Assembly (NCBI GenBank): GCA_026419785.1
Contig: JAODTK010000998.1
Coordinates: 114,374 to 178,373 of the forward strand
Source of the DNA: Sclerodactyla briareus
Lineage: Eukaryota > Echinodermata > Holothuroidea > Dendrochirotida > Sclerodactylidae
Direction: 5' to 3'
DNA length: 64,000 bases
Made by a program: the position numbers and the translations under genes. The notes under the pieces are model-generated. The model saw nothing but the letters and a program-made list of their open reading frames with translations. It ran no database searches and was not told where the DNA came from. Below, in pieces: positions 1-12,059 of this stretch. How positions within the stretch are numbered: the stretch's first letter is position 1; each line of letters begins with the position of its first letter.

Positions 1-225
1 GTCTACATGCGAGGAATGTACAACGACTCTTGGAATCAGTCACCCTACTATAGCCTAGAAGAAAGAAATGTCTCCCACACCAGTGCTGGAGCAACTGCAG
101 TCTTGTGTTGATACCACATGCACACATACTGGCACTTGGCAGCCATGTTGCTCCACCTAGGATTTGTCTCTGCAGCCTATGGTTAGAGTAAACACTGCAA
201 AAATGTATGTGGATATTACAGTCAC
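1..225 (+). repeat. Dispersed repeat, copy 1 (partner at 46181-46405)
   Basis: The first bases (tgcgaggaatgtacaac, then atcagt, then ctagaagaaag) recur at the start of the 46181-46405 stretch in the same order and orientation, with many substitutions and small indels over about 220 bp. The copy may extend left beyond the window. On the minus strand both copies can be read as a weakly similar peptide (ILGGATWLPSAS versus ILGRSTWMVESI), so an old coding element is possible, but no family is recognised. Confidence 0.6.
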
Positions 226-1640
226 CTAGTTGTCAACACATACAAAGTAATAACTGCTTGTCAATTTCAGTGTAACCTGCACGGGGACGTTTTTCTTGGC
301 AAAAATGTTAGGGTCATTACATGGTGAACAGTGAAACTTTTGCTGCAGGTAATCATTTAAATATGACTTTCATGTAAACTTGCAGGGGTTCCAGTGCAAA
401 GGGTGTGAAGTTGAGAAATAAAACAGATGGATGCCCTTGAGATCAGGTCTCGCTTTTTAGTTTTTTTCTGGTTGTCCGTCGGACAACCACTGTTGCATTT
501 TTGGTTGTCCGAAGAGAAATAAGTTTGTCCGGCAAGTTACAAGGTTCATGATTGAGCGTCTCCTCTCTGTTTGCCACTTAATGTGGCCCACGGCACAAAG
601 GTTTCTGGAGACTCTCAACGTGATGGGACCTACACCCTACCACAAACAATGCTCAGATGCCCATGAACTTTCACAGAATTACAGAACATTAATTCGCTCG
701 CATGTCCATATCATAGCAATGGTTTATAGGCAGGGTTTGATAGCCACAACTCTTGAAATTTGCTTTGCTTGAGTCTCTTCAGATTGGCCTGGCTTTCTTC
801 CTGTTTTCTTTTTTTGGCTCTTTAATGAGGAGCAGTAACGCCACATTGTTTCAAAAGATTAGTAGACCCCCCTCACACTTCAAAGGGGGATTGAAATTCT
901 GGGGGGGGGGGGATTCTCAGAAAAAAGCTCGCGTTCTTGACACCATTGCTACCACTTTCCCCACCCCCCCCTCACCCCCCCCCCAAACCGAAACATTGCC
1001 AGTTTTTTTAAAAATAGGATGTGTGTGCTAAGGGGTTACAGCCCCCCCGCTGGCCCAGTTTCGTCTCCCTGCCTCCCTCTCTCCAATCGACTACATTGCA
1101 ACTATTGCTACACAAGTACACTGTATTTAGGCAGTGGGTACCTGGGGAGAATCATCATGCCATAACTTCCGCCTCCCATACAATAGCGAAATGACTGTCG
1201 CCGAGAGGGTAAATCCTTCAACGGTAACATTTTTCTGGCCCATTGTGAATGTTCTTTCCAGGCAAAATGCATTTTGTGTTATTGGAATCAGAAAGCAACA
1301 AGACACAAAAACTGTGTTGCGATTCCGTGCCATAGCTGACAGGCTAGTGGATTTCAAGGCCACAAAGAATACCCCCGATCAAATATTGTGGTTTTAATAC
1401 TAAAAAGTCCTTTCTATAAAGTTGCCCACTCGGAATCTCAACTATTATCCATTCCCTTCATTCTCTGCTCCTTCTGTGGTATCACATACCCCGCATGAGG
1501 GATCTATATCGGGGCACTGGGAACAATTATGTCGATTTTTTTTATCCGCCACAGAATCTCAAATTTCTTGAGTGGCAGGTGGCCACCCAAAATATTCAAA
1601 AGTTAAACGACCTAAAGGCTCCCATGATTAACGAAAACTA
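226..1640. other. No gene seen; C/G homopolymer cluster
   Basis: No convincing exon. Between about 865 and 990 there are several runs of G or C, including a 12-G run near 901 and C runs near 965-985. Short open frames here overlap on both strands and show no recognisable domain. Confidence 0.5.
470..488. repeat. Short perfect inverted repeat (hairpin)
   Basis: Nine-base arms GGTTGTCCG and CGGACAACC are separated by one T. A further ggttgtccga lies about 25 bp downstream, and similar ttgtccg/cggac words recur near 3685-3730, so this looks like part of a dispersed repeat and not a regulatory hairpin. Confidence 0.6.
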
Positions 1641-1651
1641 CATGCAGTTCG

Positions 1652-2030
1652 CCTAGACGAAGAAACTCCATTACAACATCCCTACTAAAATATTTGTTGC
1701 CAAGATGTCAATGTCAAACCTTCCAGTGTGTTGGGCTGTCTTGACGTTTCCCACATGTGCATTCCCTGAGATAGCTTGTGATAGGAGTGTTGTATACATT
1801 AGTCTAATTCACATTATGGTTGGTCTCAACAGACGAATCTGGTCATTACAAAAATTAGCACTTACATGCCACAAGGTCAAACGAGGTCAAAAGGTCAAAT
1901 GAGGTCAAAGATTGGGTTTTTGGTTCTTTTTTTTTGGTCACCAGATGTAGTTCCCCCAGACGAACAAAAACTTTCCATTATAACATCCCTCTAAAATGTT
2001 TCGTAGCCAAGAGATATAGGAGTGTCCATA
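1652..2030 (+). repeat. Diverged direct repeat pair, spacing about 303 bp
   Basis: The block beginning ctagacgaagaaactccatt at about 1653 (followed by acaacatccct...aaaatattt) recurs at about 1957 as cagacgaacaaaaactttcc (then ataacatccct...aaaatgttt). A shorter third trace (cagacgaatctggtcattac) lies near 1830. This is an old tandem duplication with indels. Confidence 0.55.
1874..1907 (+). promoter_or_regulatory. Four AGGTCA half-sites arranged DR4-DR2-DR4
   Basis: Exact AGGTCA hexamers start at 1874, 1884, 1892 and 1902, separated by 4, 2 and 4 bases. AGGTCA direct repeats are the half-sites of nuclear receptors of the thyroid, retinoid and LXR types. However, the reverse complement is the tgacctttgacc motif found in abundant dispersed repeats elsewhere in this window, so repeat origin without function is equally likely. 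Confidence 0.35.
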
Positions 2031-2435
2031 GTGACCTTAAATGACCTTGACGACACCAAAACTAATCGTGTTCATCTCACCATACGGTGCAAACCCACAT
2101 AACGAAATTTGAACTTGATATATGGGGGCCTTTTTTGCGGGTTTTTTCGTTTTAGGAAAAATCGTGCTGACAAGCTCTTTCAACTTTGCCCTCTCGTGAC
2201 CTGGATGACCTTGGAACTGGCCCAAAAACAATAGGGGTCATTTTTTTTTTTTTTCCCTCTCATATGTCCAACCCACATAATTTAATTGAACTTCATACAT
2301 GCGGCGTCTTTAGATATCGTGCTGACAGGGGTGTCAACAACACAGACGCACAACACACACACAACACACACATACGCACGGTGTGTGACTGCCATAGATT
2401 CCTTTTTGCCTTCGGCAAGGAATCAAAAATGATAA
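2031..2435 (+). repeat. CA-tailed dispersed repeat, two tandem units
   Basis: Units begin gtgacctt at 2031 and gtgacctg at 2196 (165 bp apart). Each carries a variant of the caaaa-caatagggg-tcat core, then acccacataa, then gaacttcatacat, then tcgtgctgaca. The second unit runs into an imperfect CA tract (about 2338-2380) and a hairpin, GATTCCTT...AAGGAATC, near 2398-2426. The same family appears at 25770, 32800 and, in part, 61950. Confidence 0.65.
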
Positions 2436-4470
2436 TTTTCCAATCTAATATTCCCACCAAGGTAGGCCAGCACTGGCCTCGCCTAAGCTAATGAACTGCT
2501 TGATTTTGTACAGGACCACACTTAGCTAGATCAGAAAAGTGATTATCTGAAGACATCTTGCAAAGACATGATTCAATATTTTGTGAAATGTTGTTGATCA
2601 ACCCATCTACACGCCTATTTCATTACTTGATGATTTTAAATGTTTTCAGATTGCAGATTTTAACGTTATTTCACAGTGAATTTGTCCCATTCCACGTTGT
2701 AAACATAGAATGTTACATAACCAGTTCTACAAACTCATTCAATCTAATGGTTACGATGACTGTGGGATGAAAATAGGGTTTTCTCTCATTGTCTTGCAGT
2801 GACAATGTCCGACACACAATGATATGAGGAGGCATACATTGTGCCTGAGTACAAGATCGTGAACTGGTTGGAAGAGTGCAAATTTACTCTTCCTGTTGTG
2901 GAAACAAGTGCGGGACATTCCCGCATTAGAAATTATTTTGATTTGAGTGCGCAGATCGCGTGGAACGCTGTGATTACAACAGAATATGGTCAGTTTTTGC
3001 CAACAATGTTTTATACACGAAAAATTTTGCCGACTGCTAACATAACAGAGATCAAAATCAGAAAGGCAGCTGATAGCCACGCAAAACATGTACAAAACCA
3101 CGTGGGTGGTTTTGGATGATTACGTTTGTCATAAATGACCGTTCAGTCGCTATCTTTCATTGAGTCGTGTTCTTTGTGTATGTACTCGCATACTGTGTGT
3201 ACAGTGCAATGAAACTAATTTGCCACTGTGATTGTATTGGTGCAAACCGACCCAAGTTACAAAACGCAACATGATGTACTCATGAATTACCAAATGTTGT
3301 TCTATGTAATTGGTAGCGCTGTGGGGTCTCTCATAATTTATTTGCCGTCACAAGTTCTCACGTTGCAAACCAAACAGAATGGTTCTGCAAACACACATTG
3401 CAATGCATGTACTAGCTATGGGTAGCCACCCATGCTATACATTCAATCATTAGATGCCTGATTGCATTTAACTCGTAATTCCCGTAATTATGACTCGCTG
3501 TGTAACATTGGGTGAGGCCCATGATGTGATCAAAATTTCAGGTGTGTATTTGGGGGGAAAATACAGCAAAATAAAATTGAAATATCTGCACTGATATTTT
3601 TTTTACAAAGATGAGAACAAAATTCCCTGGTAGGTTAAATTGTAACTAAAAAGTGTGCCAGCTGACACCATCATGTCAAAAACTGGTTGTCCGTTCAGAA
3701 TTTTAGTCGTCTTGGACGATCGGACGACCGTAAAATCGAGCCCTGGAGATGATTCTGGGATTCAAGTCAGATTTACAAACAATACTTCAAATATCAGCAG
3801 CTATCAATGCATTATCCGCAATGAAGGATGCTTTCTGTCAGCATGAAAAGTCTGTTTACATGGAGAGGACATGTCAATGATCAAACAACTAACAAACTCA
3901 CTGCACTTTACCCCATATTGATTCAATATCTGAAAAGACAACATCCCACCAGGAATATTAGGTTCATGGAGATCATTCCCCTGCTCATTAGTCACATACC
4001 ACTACATGTACTTCTCCCCCCACCCCCACCCCTAGTGCATTCGCAAGAGAAGCAGCTGCCCCAGGTATCTACTTTTTACCCAACGCTCCACAAGGTTCCC
4101 ACTTTTACATGTTGTGAATTCCGCAAATGCTGTATCATTTTTTTCCTCACAATCACTACTGCGTGAACTGAACTGTTTGTAATCTGTGAACTATGAATTC
4201 TTACCCATTGACCATCCACCCCACCCTGCGCCATAGAACATCTGGCAACAACACAAAAGTCCCAGTTGGCCACCCCATCGCCCTCCTCTTTTTTTCCAGG
4301 CTGAGGCATCATTATCGTCTATAGTTCAGGGGCAAGTGCCAACATTTTGGAAGTAATTCAGAGGTCTTCAAGAGGTAAAAAAAGGTCCATTGGTGTCCCC
4401 TAGGGCTTCCAAGAGGAACTTACCCAGGTTCTGCTTCTAGACGTGGTATGGTGAGTTATCACATGAGGAA
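2436..4470. other. No gene seen
   Basis: AT-rich sequence without a convincing exon or a recognised element. Overlapping short frames occur on both strands (for example 2751-3119) with no domain signature. A short foldback (gggtagccaccc) lies near 3420. Confidence 0.5.
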
Positions 4471-4471
4471 C

Positions 4472-4643
4472 TCAGCAATATTCACCCTCAACCTCCTGCA
4501 AACACTTGTCCAGTGGCTGTCCACCCCTGTTCGCCACAAGGATCTTCTCTGACTCCTTCAGGCTCCTCTGGATGAATGTGAATCCATCAGAGTCGACATC
4601 TTGGTCGGTGAAGTCCAGGCCGGTCCCGCTGTGGTGCACCTGA
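4472..4643 (-). CDS. Candidate terminal coding exon, unrecognised host gene
   Basis: On the minus strand an open frame of about 56 codons reads VHHSGTGLDFTDQDVDSDGF and ends LDKCLQEVEGEYC followed by a stop at 4472-4474. It is preceded by pyrimidine-rich sequence with two alternative AG acceptors (ctctgctctccctag and tcccctag). Base composition is clearly richer in G+C than the flanks, as expected of coding DNA. The product would be a hydrophilic, acidic C-terminus with no membrane segment. I do not recognise the family. ILVANRG resembles the start of biotin carboxylases, but nothing around it supports that. Upstream exons should lie to the right on the minus strand, and none was identified with confidence. 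Confidence 0.4.
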
Positions 4644-4649
4644 CTAGGG

Positions 4650-6270
4650 GACTAGGGAGAGCAGAGATGACTTATAGAGGGTTTGCAAGACCGACTAGAG
4701 GCCCCATGGAGGCCTAGAAAGATGAGGTCGTCCACAGGGACATGCTATAGAGGGGTTCCATAAGTTGTAGCATTGCTATGCATATGATGTGTTCGGAAAG
4801 ATTCCGCTTGTGTTTCCCCCAACCATGTCAACAAAGAAAACAGATGTTAAAAGACATACAATGTACAATGATGAATCAATGGTCAGTGATAACTGAAGGA
4901 GACATCAGATATTCTATTGTTCGATATTTAATACTCCAATTACAGACCTATACTGTTTGTGGGAAAAATCACAGAAATGTGATGTGGGAGAGGTGGGGGA
5001 CCACAGGAACCTCATCGATACAGAACAGTGTGAGAAATATTCTGGAAGCAAACAGATTAAAATTCTGACTTTGAAGAAAAATTTTACCCTCTGTTTCTCT
5101 GCTAACAATAATTGCACAAAGATGGCAGCATGTATTGTGTCAATTCTATGGGCAATGCACCCTCTCCATGGCACAATGTGGACTTGAAACCTACTACCAC
5201 TAGATAAACAACTTAAGATCAGTACAATAGAACATGGAGACCATGAACATGTGTAATGTTCTGAAATGTGTTCTTGTTTTGCTTTAGTTTTTTAAGCATA
5301 TCTTTCTCTTTCATACCTGCATGGGCCGATGTGCCACATCCTGGGATGGGGGTGTCCTGACTGGCTGTCTCCCAGTTTGAAATAATGGTAGTGGTAACCT
5401 GTGAAGGTTAAATATAGCTGTAGTGAACAATTTAGTTTTATACCGCTACATGCCACATCTGCGCGTAATGATGAAAGTTACACAGATTGGGATATGGTGG
5501 AAATTGCAGGCGTGTGACTAATTAGGCTGAATGAAGAAATGGCACTGTGTATCGAAAAGTACCGAGGAGAGAGTCATATACCCAAGTCTTACATGTAAAA
5601 ACATCACTACTTATCTCTCTGTCTCTCTCTCTCTCCCTCCGTCGCCGCTGCACGCAAAAACTTCCCACGCGCACACGCGATAGCAACCAAACCACCACCC
5701 CCGGGGCCGGGGACGAGACTGGAAGGTAGGGACCTGGGGAGGGGTTAGGTAGGGGGAAGATGGAACCTGGTACTGACCAACCTATGAACCCAAACAACCC
5801 CAAAAACAATGCCAAAGCCCAAAAAAGCGAACCTCTGCAGAGGTGAGAGACACACACAGTGTTAACACACACAAGTGACGTAGGCAACGGGAGGTACACG
5901 CACACTCCTTACGTTAGCCGCAGCCTAGGCGGTCAGGACCGAACTTACGCGAGACAGCGACAAAGAGAGAAACAAAAATCGACCAAAACATCGCAAAACT
6001 AAAGGTGATGACACTTTCCAAAACTGTTCTCTGCGAAAATGGATGAGTAGCTTTGGTCTCTAAAACGGTTCACAACGTAACAATTCCTTTGGTCTATTTT
6101 TTTTAACTTTTTCGATGTTGAAAAACGTTCTTGCAGACGAATAGGTGGCAAAATGAAAAGGGTGATGGGGTTGCCAACACGGTACTATTGTACAAATGCC
6201 AGACACTCGGTAGCATATTGAGGGGGTGCATGGTCGATATGTGGGTAAGTAGAGTATGTGAAATAGATTC
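4650..6270. other. No confident gene; CT microsatellite
   Basis: A (TC)n tract lies at about 5607-5637, next to GC-rich sequence (about 5640-5740). The long minus frame over 5522-5905 is built from this low-complexity DNA and looks non-coding. No recognised element. Confidence 0.45.
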
Positions 6271-6272
6271 AC

Positions 6273-6458
6273 CTTCCTGTTCAAAAAACCCTGGTATACG
6301 TCTAGAACCAGCTCCTGGGGGTGAAGATGGACTGCCCCCACAGAGTTGTACGGCCTGTAGCTCGGCGTGAAGAACCCGCTCTCGAGATGGCGCCTCCTCC
6401 GCAAGAAGTGTTTCCGCCAGCCGTCCCTGTCTGGAGATGGGATGCGGAAGGTGGTGGT
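6273..6458 (-). CDS. Candidate internal coding exon, unrecognised host gene
   Basis: The minus strand holds 62 uninterrupted codons, including DRDGWRKHFLRRRRHLESGF and later VGAVHLHPQELVLDVYQGFL, ending NRK directly before a good donor (AAG|GTGAAT). The upstream limit is set by an in-frame stop just before the sequence; the usable acceptor (ctaag) is weak. The translation has a very basic RRRR patch and an aromatic, proline-rich middle, with no signal peptide or membrane helix. No family is recognised. It lies on the same strand as the candidate exon at 4472-4643, about 1.6 kb away, and could belong to the same transcription unit, but nothing proves this. Confidence 0.4.
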
Positions 6459-6459
6459 C

Positions 6460-7553
6460 TTAGTATGACATGCTCCGGGTTATACCTGCATCTGGAGATA
6501 ACAACAGGATTCTTTCAGGTAAGGCTGCCGCGCAGAGGAGGTTGGCTCCTAGGACTGCAGGAGATATGTGACGGTGGGATTTAAGTTGTTTGCTTAGGCT
6601 TAGCCTAATGTAGAGAATGGTTTACAAAAGCTAGCCTGATGGGACTTGGGTGCCTCTACCATACTAGTGATTGATTGTAACCAGTCTCTGCATGACCGCA
6701 AGGTCTGAGGCAAGACGGCAGGTCTGTAGCCACCTTTCGCAGGTTGTCAGTTTTGAATACCATTGGAATAAGGGATAGGGTACCAGATTCATTAGGCTAT
6801 ATCAGGAATGTACAGCCTCATTGTCACGCCCCTCTGTGAGTAACAACTCCCGCAACAATGTATGCATGATGTCACAAAGAAAAATTGCCCCATAGCAATT
6901 TGTATCTATACAGTATGGCTGTGCACCCTCATTTATAGCCCCACCCTCACTATTACCAAACAAGGCGATCGCCAAAGTGTTTGCCTGGTTGCGCGATCAG
7001 TGGTTTCTATTATTCACTACACTACACACAACCATGCAGACCATCGTCATGTTAAACGAACATCAAATATTTGCACATATAACATAAAAATTCCTAAAAT
7101 CAACTGACAATACGTTTGACTCTTATTACAAAAGTCCGTTAATTGCTTTTTTCTTTTTCATGCCCCCCTCCCTCTTCTCTCCATAAATACCCAATTTGAA
7201 TAAAGTTTTATCGCTCACTCAATCATTTTTTGACCCAAAATCCCTGAGCAGTCCAGGCTTTCTTTGACTTTTAAAAATAACCCCTCCCCCTCTCCCCCAA
7301 TTCCATTATTCATTGCCTTTATTTTCAAGCAGCGGGACATGCACCCCCCATCCTGCCAGGCAGCAAACACCTCCCGCCTCCCCCACAAACTAACAAAAAC
7401 ACCCCACGCAGCAGTCAGGATGTACCAAAATCGATCTTTAGGAAACCACAATTGTCCCCAGGCAAGAAGAGAGGAAAAAAAATGTTACAGTATTTTTGAA
7501 GTCTAAAAACCTATTCAAATTGGTTGGGTAAGAGAGGGTTTGCTTGTGGCAGC
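6460..7553. other. No gene seen
   Basis: AT-rich sequence with C-rich runs near 7165 and 7285. No element or exon recognised. Confidence 0.45.
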
Positions 7554-7554
7554 T

Positions 7555-7960
7555 TATAACAGCACAATTATCACAGGAGCTATGGTTTACTCGTTCCTCA
7601 GTGCTTATTCTAACAGAAGCTATCATATGATGGAATTCAATCAATTCATGAACATCAAACACATCAGATTCAGAAAATGTTAACGGCCTAACCTACTGAT
7701 GTTGGCGAAATTCTTACCAAGTTGGAAATTGGAATAAATTATGCAATTGGGGCACATACATGAGCGTATAACAGCAGTAAAATTGTCACAGGAGCTATGG
7801 TTTACTCGTTCCTCAGTGCTTATTCTAACAGAAGCTATCATATGATGGAATTCAATTCCTGAACATCAAGAATCAGATCCAGAAAATGTTAACGGACCAT
7901 ACCTACCGAGTTTGGCGGTTAGAAATTGGAATATATTATGCAAATTAGGGCACATACAAT
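7555..7960 (+). repeat. Tandem duplication, two units of about 212 and 194 bp
   Basis: The unit starting tataacagca at 7555 recurs at 7767. Both contain caggagctatggtttactcg, then gttcctcagtgcttattcta, then agaaaatgttaacgg, then gggcacataca. The central 75 bp are almost identical and the ends have diverged by small indels, so the duplication is fairly recent. Confidence 0.85.
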
Positions 7961-8198
7961 GACCTCTACTGACCCCAGCTTACCTTCAAAATGATCTGGA
8001 TCAAAGGTGGATCACATCTACCAAAGTTTGTGTCGAACCAAACAAACTTTCAAAAATTGATAAAATAGGAAGATTCGACACATTATTTTGACCTCCAGTG
8101 ACCCCAACTTCACTTTTAAATTTCTCGGGAACCATGGGAGACCACATCCACCAAGTTTCATGAAAATCAGCCAAAATTGGAAAGTCATCCAGGTCCCC
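7961..8198 (+). repeat. Two units of a gacctc/gacccca repeat
   Basis: Units begin gacctctactgacccca (7961) and gacctccagtgacccca (8090). Both continue with ggatcacatctacca or agaccacatccacca and a following aagttt. This tgacc-rich repeat type is dispersed through the window (see 42430-42720 and 43445-43730). Confidence 0.65.
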
Positions 8199-8726
8199 CT
8201 ACATGCCAAACTACATCACTGTAGCACATACGGTTCTTGCCGAATTCATGCTAAGAGCTTCAACAATAAATTACATAAAATAAGCTAATTACCAACGTAA
8301 TTAATGACTTTGCTGCCCAAAATCTAATCAAATCGTGTACACCCAACACTGGTGCTACACACAAATTTTCATCATGATCGGCCTCTTGGTTTGTGAGAAA
8401 TCCTTCTAACGAGAAAGTGTGACATACACAAACACATGCCCTAGTGACCACTAAGTCTCTTCCTGATTTCATTCAGGCGAGAGAAAAATACAATTTATGG
8501 CTCCTAGCACACATGCTATTGCAATATTTGATGAACAACAGCTGTAGAAGTCTACTGTACAGTGGAAAAAGGGTTTGCGTTAAAAATGTAAAAAAAGTGT
8601 ATGACACTGGTACAGAGACAATATTGCCTTTTGATGACTGCGTAACATTGTTTTTTATACCTTGCTTGGGGACCTTGAAGTTCTGCTTCAGGTATTTGGT
8701 TCATTCGTGCTCTGTATGGACAGGGT

Positions 8727-9285
8727 GGTCTTTTATTAGTGATTGGTAGCCATGGATGGGGTGTTCCTTGCTGGTGGTGGAATGCTCGGCACAGGAGCGC
8801 CAACGCCTGCAGCTGGATTCTGATTGGCGCCATTGGTGCCGCCATAGACCTGTGAACACAAAAGGGGGATTGGTAAAGTGAAAACATTGGTCTCTTATCA
8901 GCGATGGGTACCCATAGGTGGGGTGATTCTGGGCACTTATTGTAGTGGCACCAGTGGGTTGATTGGCCCAGAGGCACTGACTGCTACAGCTGGATTCGGA
9001 TTGATTAGTGCCATTTGGTTCCCCACTGACCTGTGTCTGTGAGCACAGAGGGTGATCGGTTACATGGTGAGAACATTGGTCTCTTATCAGTGATGGGTAG
9101 CCATGGATGGGGTGATTCTGGGCACTTTAGTGGTGAGTTGATAGGCCTAGAGGTGCTGACTGCTACAGCTGTATTCTGGTTGGCGCCATTTGGTGCAGCC
9201 ACTGAGCTGTGAACATCAGGATCGATTGGTATGGTGAAAAAGTTGATCTTTTATTAGTGATAGTCATGGAAGGTGCCACTTTAGA
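8727..9285. repeat. Tandem repeat, three units plus a partial one
   Basis: Units start ggtcttttattagtgat (8727), ggtctcttatcagcgat (8889), ggtctcttatcagtgat (9078) and tgatcttttattagtgat (about 9243). Each holds a variant of ccatggatggggtgattctg, then gctacagctggattc, then ttggcgccat, then gtgaacac. Spacings are 162, 189 and about 165 bp, all multiples of three. The minus strand can therefore be read in one frame as repeated peptide (CPESPHPWLPITDKRPMF and variants), with a stop near 9005. The frame may be preserved by chance. Confidence 0.8.
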
Positions 9286-9289
9286 CCTT

Positions 9290-11925
9290 TTGAAATGAAA
9301 AGAATGAAAAATGAAAAGAGTGAAAATGAAAAGAATGAATGAAGTTCTTTTGGGACTTTCGAGAAGGATTATGCTGTGATATCACTGCTGTGTTGAGCCA
9401 ATCATTCATGTTGTGATAGGAGTTATCTAAAAAAGTATTTACATTTTGAAATCATTCCAAATCGCTAGATGCTGCAATCTGGATATGTTGCATATCATTT
9501 CAAATGTGAGTGACAATTTGATTGGCAGATATCTTTCCACATAGAGGATATATGGGCATGAAAGTTATGGTTCAATAAAGATGCATGAGTGACACAACAA
9601 ATTTTGGACATTGGTCTATTGAAGACACTATGTTCCAAGCTGAAATTGTGCCAACTAGTCACCCAACAGCAGTGTTTGTACTGATCCTAAAAAAATGCAT
9701 AGCAACAATTGGTATGCAATATTTTTTTGTATAGCACATCTGCAGTATTGCATAGCAATTTTTTCTTTTTCTAAACAAGCATTTTTTTAATTCACTTTTG
9801 GGAGAAGTATGAACACTTGACTATTTATCGTGAGTAATGTGAGGAATAAATGTAATTTGCATTGTGCATAAATGCCGTACCATGGAAATCCGACCATAGA
9901 ATCAAGCCAGTTTTGGTACTGTAGTTAGTAGGGGAGGGATTGTACCTACGCCGGCCCGAGACGTCTGGTTTTGTGCGGAAGGGGGGCCAATTGCCTGCCT
10001 TGAGGGTATATAAAGAATTCTTAAGGCGCGTGCGGGCTACTTATTGCCCTTCTAGAAAAATGCTGCATGCCAAAGCTAATGCGACTTTTGATTGATTGCA
10101 AACCGCACGAAGATTGACGAAATGTTATATGAGTCGATACAGCACTAGGGGTAGTCTATCACAGCAAGCTGACAACACTGGCTGTATGGGCAAAACTGAC
10201 ATCAAGGCGTTTTGCAGTTATCTTTATTAGTTGCAATAGTTATGACCCAGTGCTCCCAAAAGATATCTCTTCATTCTGGTTGCTATATTAGAGAAAAAAA
10301 AATTTTTTTGGGGGGGGGGGGCCCCCCTTCCCCGAAAGCTCAGTTTAGAGTGCCACTCTAGGGCTTTCAGGTCAGTGATGAATTAATAGAGCACTATACA
10401 TTTACCCACTACCCAGATCCCCTTACTCAATTATTGGTTGTGGATCTGAATGAACAAGGGCCAACTCCTGAAATATGATGGAGATGAAGTACAAGTCAGC
10501 AGCCGTAGGTTACCAGCTAGGCTTTATGGAAACAAAGGTTGGTCTCCAAAACAATCAAATGTTCCAAAACACCCTCGTAAGAAATAAGTTCGACAAAAAA
10601 TTCGAGATGGCTGCCGTCTGAGTGGTGCGGCAACGCCCACTTTTCCACCCATCTGAGATCATTATCTGACTTACATATTGCAGTTTCAAACAATCATAGT
10701 TCTGAAGTTTGGAGGCATGACCCAAAAATAGTTTTGTAAAAAAAAAAAATCCAAGATCCTCCCCTCCCCCCCCAGTCGCCTTCCTCATTGGGTGACTGAC
10801 CATCCCCATGTCAGAACATCCAAGATTTCACTATATGGCGGACGTTCATGAAAAAAACATAGAATCCCCGATGTGGGGATATATAAATTACTTCTCACCC
10901 ACCCCTTGCCACTCTGTCCCTCCACTAGTGGCATGCTCCCCCTCCCATTTTTGCAAGCCCCCTGTCAATCCCGATGTGCTGATTCCTCTTTAAAATATTC
11001 AGACAGTTTATAAACGTCTGTAACTCCTGCCTGTAACTTTGGAGGCCCTATGTAAGCTAGACAGTTCAATTGCCTAGTCAGCAATTCAACGTTACAATCG
11101 CAAATTCAAAAGGATGACAATGTAATCTTAACCACACAGTACACTGTAGCATGGGAGAAAATAACACTGGGCTCCATTTGTCAATCCTACAAATGGGATC
11201 ATAATTTGATTTTTGTGTTTACAGGTTGGGTTTGAAACAGTACATATCAACCAGACTCTTGTGATTTTTAGGTAGGAAAATACATAAACTTGGCAGGTTT
11301 CGCAAGTACAATCAATTTACAGTTTGTGCTAAGACTTTCCAACTAAATGTGACTTTTTCTCAAAACATCACTGCCTATTCCTACTTCAGCTGCACTTGAA
11401 CTAGCTAAATGAATACAGTGCACGATGTTGTATGTAAGTTGTTACCGAACCATGTGTAGTCTACTTGCGGTCCAAAAGCAGCCTTTACTGTATCACACAC
11501 GCAGATACACAGGGCATGCTGTAGCCGTGTACCTGCATGTGAGAGTGTTCTAACAAAACGATTCAAAATCATGCAGTCTCAATCAGTATTTGGCATAAAA
11601 TCTCAATCAATCTTGCTGCTGTAAATCAATGGTGACCGAGGAATTTTTCATTCGCCCCTAAATGTAATTTCAAGCGCTCTTTTTAATCTTTCGATAACGT
11701 GTAATTGCACTCCGCCCGCCGGACATGATGTTCGTCCCACGCTGGGTACTGATATGGTAACGAACGACCAGCAACCTGTGTACTGGATCTTGCAAATTTT
11801 GTGACTTACAATGTTAATTTTGTTATCAAACTTAGGTGTCTTCTTAGTCACGATATATAAGGACGGGGAAGGGAAAATATAAAAAATAATTGTTTGCACG
11901 GGCGAGGATTTGTGTCACTTAAAAA
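9290..11925. other. No gene seen
   Basis: A short run of (a)atgaaaag repeats at 9290-9345, a G run at about 10311-10321 and an A run at about 10737-10749. No exon or element is recognised in the remaining 2.6 kb. The minus frame 10555-10809 has no domain. Confidence 0.45.
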
Positions 11926-12040
11926 GGGCAAAACATCGCACAGGGTAAAATTATAGCTGAGCGATTTGTAAGCCCAGCGTTTTGCATCGCACAAATTGCT
12001 CGGCATTTTTAAAATCTATCGCAGTTTGCTAATTATATAT

Positions 12041-12059
12041 GCATCGCATTTTGCGATGC
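12041..12059. repeat. Hairpin GCATCGCA-TTT-TGCGATGC
   Basis: Perfect 8-bp arms around a 3-base loop. Related words (catcgcac, gcgatttg, gcatcgcac) recur from 11930 to 12040, so the hairpin closes a small region of inverted gcatcgca motifs. No known family assigned. Confidence 0.6.

Noticed and set aside
4472-4643. Biotin carboxylase similarity from the ILVANRG string
   Set aside because: The family's following GEIA residues are absent and the string is in a terminal exon, the wrong end of that protein.
5522-5905. A 127-codon minus-strand frame with a hydrophobic stretch
   Set aside because: It covers a CT microsatellite and GC-rich low-complexity DNA; no splice or domain support.
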